Shown: positions 61,535 to 64,000 of the stretch, in pieces
Layout: each line of letters starts with the position of its first letter
Numbering within the stretch: the first letter of the stretch is position 1
Source of the DNA: Ascaris suum
Taxonomy: Eukaryota > Nematoda > Chromadorea > Rhabditida > Ascarididae
Assembly: GCA_013433145.1 (NCBI GenBank)
Contig: CM024177.1
Coordinates: 1,938,610-2,002,609, forward strand
DNA: 64,000 nt
Direction: 5' to 3'
Position numbers and translations under genes: made by a program
The notes under the pieces: model-generated
The model's database searches: none
What the model was told of the DNA's origin: nothing
Seen by the model: the letters and a program-made list of their open reading frames with translations, nothing else

Positions 61535-64000
61535 ACCTTGAAATCATTTCGGCTTTTTTGAGAAAAATATTTTGGTTGTATAATATTTGAAAGATATTTA
61601 AATCACTTCAAAGTGTAACGAATTTTTCTCATTATAGTGCTTTTTCATTTTTTTGAGACTTATTTTCATCATAATTTTCATGAATGTCGACTCTTTCGAA
61701 AAAGATTATCTCTCTCTCGAATTATATGCTGATTTAAGATATTATCGCATTTATAATAGTGTCGTTATAAATTTCCCCTATATGAAGGTCGATTAATGGG
61801 CTGTATTATTTCAATTGACGCTTCAAATTCATCGTCACGTTATAACCGAATCGAATTAATCGATTGTTGTCTTCACTCAAAACCAATTCATATGTCACTA
61901 TTCATTCCCATCATATTTCTATTTTATGGCATATATTTATGGGAACAATGCTTGCTTATTCTTCTTTCAGGATTGAACAATATTTCCTGAGAAGTTTTTC
62001 GTAAATATCAACCATTTATATCCCGAAATTTTTATCCATAAATCCGTAAATATCCGTAAATATTTGCATGAATAAAAATTTTAAAAAAAAACGAAAAAAA
62101 AACTAGAAATGCGTAAATAAATAAAATTCCTAAATAAGCACATCCGAAAAAAAATCCTCAATTTAGTTTTAAATTTTGCATATCTATGGATAATGTAAAA
62201 GATCACCAATGAAGAAAAGCTCGGAATTTTTTGTATAACTTTCATTTTAAACGACTGAACGAATATACGTTGACTAAATGAGATATGCTTTATTGAATCT
62301 CGAACTTTGCAATGTTTAAGATAGTTGATTTGACTTAGTGATTTTCTTAAGTTTCTCATTTTTGAACGGATAGCTTAAAGATCGAAAAAAAAGTTAACAC
62401 ATTGATAGCAAGAAAGGACAGAGCATTTTTTTTCGTTATTTCTTATTGCAAAAATCTATAAATGTAGCGTTATGATGTAAAACAGTCATCGCAACATTTT
62501 TCATTAAAGATCGATAAAAGATTAAAAAATAGTTGCACTTGTTGTTGCTTCACTTGCATGAATAGTCAACAAATTTTAGGCAATTCATGAAGTGGAGAAG
62601 TCCCCTCTAAATGGGGATTCCTATATTTTATAGTGCAAAGAGTAGAGGGATTAAGGGAGGATGTTCAGTTGGGAGAGCATGTAGCTAGGAGAGTCTGTTG
62701 GAGCTGTTCGGCAGTTAAATGAAACTCGCTTATATGAGTGTCCGGCTGGCCCTAAAGTAAGGCAGTAGGAAGTTGCTATCGACGAGTCTCACACCAACAA
62801 GAAATGTGCTCCCAATCTAATTATCTGCCTCACAAATGCACCGCCGCACAGCCTTTCGCCCATCGCCGCACATCGCTACTCTCTATGGCTCTTTGCTGCA
62901 GATAGTCCAAATTGCGATCGTTGCAAAAAGACAGAAAATCACGATCGACGCTTCACCAAACTAATGCGTTGATTTTTGTTCTAACTTTTGTTGTTATTGC
63001 AGTCATAGATATGAGGACTGCTTGATCTGGAATTGCTTCAAAGAAAGGCATTTCTTCTTGCAGTGTTGTATCATTTGCGCATAGATATCAAATGCTTCGG
63101 GCTATTTACGTATGGACACATTTGCCGAGTATGACAACATTGTGACTCAGTGAAAATTAAACTTTGACATATATGATCTATGAACTTCGTATGCTTTCAT
63201 AGGCTTATACGGAAAATTATACTCTTTCAATATTGTTCGATGTACATCATTTCCTGGTTTTAGCGATTCAACCAGAATGAAAGAGAACCTCTCAAAAGAT
63301 TTCGATGTCAGTTTTTTGCAGATGATTTGAATGATATTTAGTTTTGGGTAAATTGTACGTTTGATAAATTATATGGTCTATATAATGATAGAGAAGAAAG
63401 AATAGAAAAGAATAGAATGCTTTTATCAACTTGCAGCATAATTCATCGTCTCCCAAATGGACTAAAACATCGAAAGATGCTAGAAATTTATGCATATTTA
63501 TAAAATATTACTTTTATAGAAAAAAGTGATTTTATTGAACATATCATTTGTTTGTAATCCATGAATACGAGCTGTATAGAGCGCAATTGCAAGGATGTAT
63601 CTCTTCTTTAGTCGAACTGACGCTATTTTAGATGCTTAAATCAGCACTATGACGATAGTTTTTATTTACTCGATTGAGGTTACCGGAATGTATGAATATT
63701 TTAATTTATTCCCGATTACTCGAGAAATTTTTGCTATTGGACCTCTTTTTGTAGAGTAAACTTAATGATACCTTATATCACCTTTCCACTCAGCAGACAT
63801 CGTTGAATTTCCTCTATACGATCTCGTCAGCACAATCTTCTCAAACATCATAAAGAAGTGAAAACTTTTCTTAAGGAGGCATTTATCTCGCCGAAGTGGT
63901 ATCATATATGCAGAATTAGCTATACCTGGATCGAAATTTGAATGACATTTTCAAATGCACGAAAGAATTGTTCATTTTAAAAGGATCCTTTTGATGAGGC
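61535..64000. other. Intergenic to window end, no supported gene
   Basis: Mostly AT-rich. A less AT-rich stretch at about 62600-62960 has no open frame or structure I can name. The frames at 61796-61990 and 62081-62359 lack support. Confidence 0.45.

Overview
The window looks like nuclear DNA of a nematode. It is strongly AT-rich. Genes are cut into many small exons with T-rich acceptors ending in TTNCAG or TTTAG and with GTAAGT, GTTNGN or GTANNN donors. Introns range from tens of bases to a few kb, and homopolymer A/T and G/C runs are common. The large introns and repeats would fit a clade III (spirurid or filarial-like) worm, but this placement is an inference from style only.

Layout: (1) 2-2033, + strand: the last five exons of a short-form (AK1-type) adenylate kinase whose P-loop exon lies upstream of the window. 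(2) About 3570-6897, + strand: a decayed non-LTR retrotransposon with recognisable endonuclease and reverse-transcriptase blocks and a TAAA-type tail. (3) 8605-14688, - strand: a seven-exon gene, assembled here from splice phase, for a roughly 352-residue type I membrane protein. It has a signal peptide, a small ectodomain, one membrane helix and a Ser/Arg-rich cytosolic tail. I do not recognise the family. (4) 14.7-23.7 kb: mostly featureless AT-rich DNA with G/C tracts and a possible second RT remnant. (5) 23729-33475, + strand: ENPP-type ectonucleotide pyrophosphatase/phosphodiesterase, copy A. (6) 36839-51203, + strand: copy B of the same gene. (7) 51.2-64 kb: no gene I can support, only weak coding-like stretches, a long TA microsatellite and a CA-type repeat.

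The two ENPP genes are a head-to-tail tandem duplication. Ten internal exons have identical lengths and phases in both copies. Both encode a type II membrane protein with a complete ENPP catalytic metal site and a C-terminal nuclease-like domain, but no somatomedin-B domains. Copy B reads through without a break. Copy A has one extra base in its penultimate exon, which shifts the frame and gives a stop, and it has lost or replaced about 34 codons relative to B. Copy A is therefore either a young pseudogene, a truncated form, or carries a sequence error. The introns of copy B hold a 260-bp inverted-repeat (MITE-like) element, a diverged minisatellite, a GC-rich island and a phase-compatible candidate alternative terminal exon.
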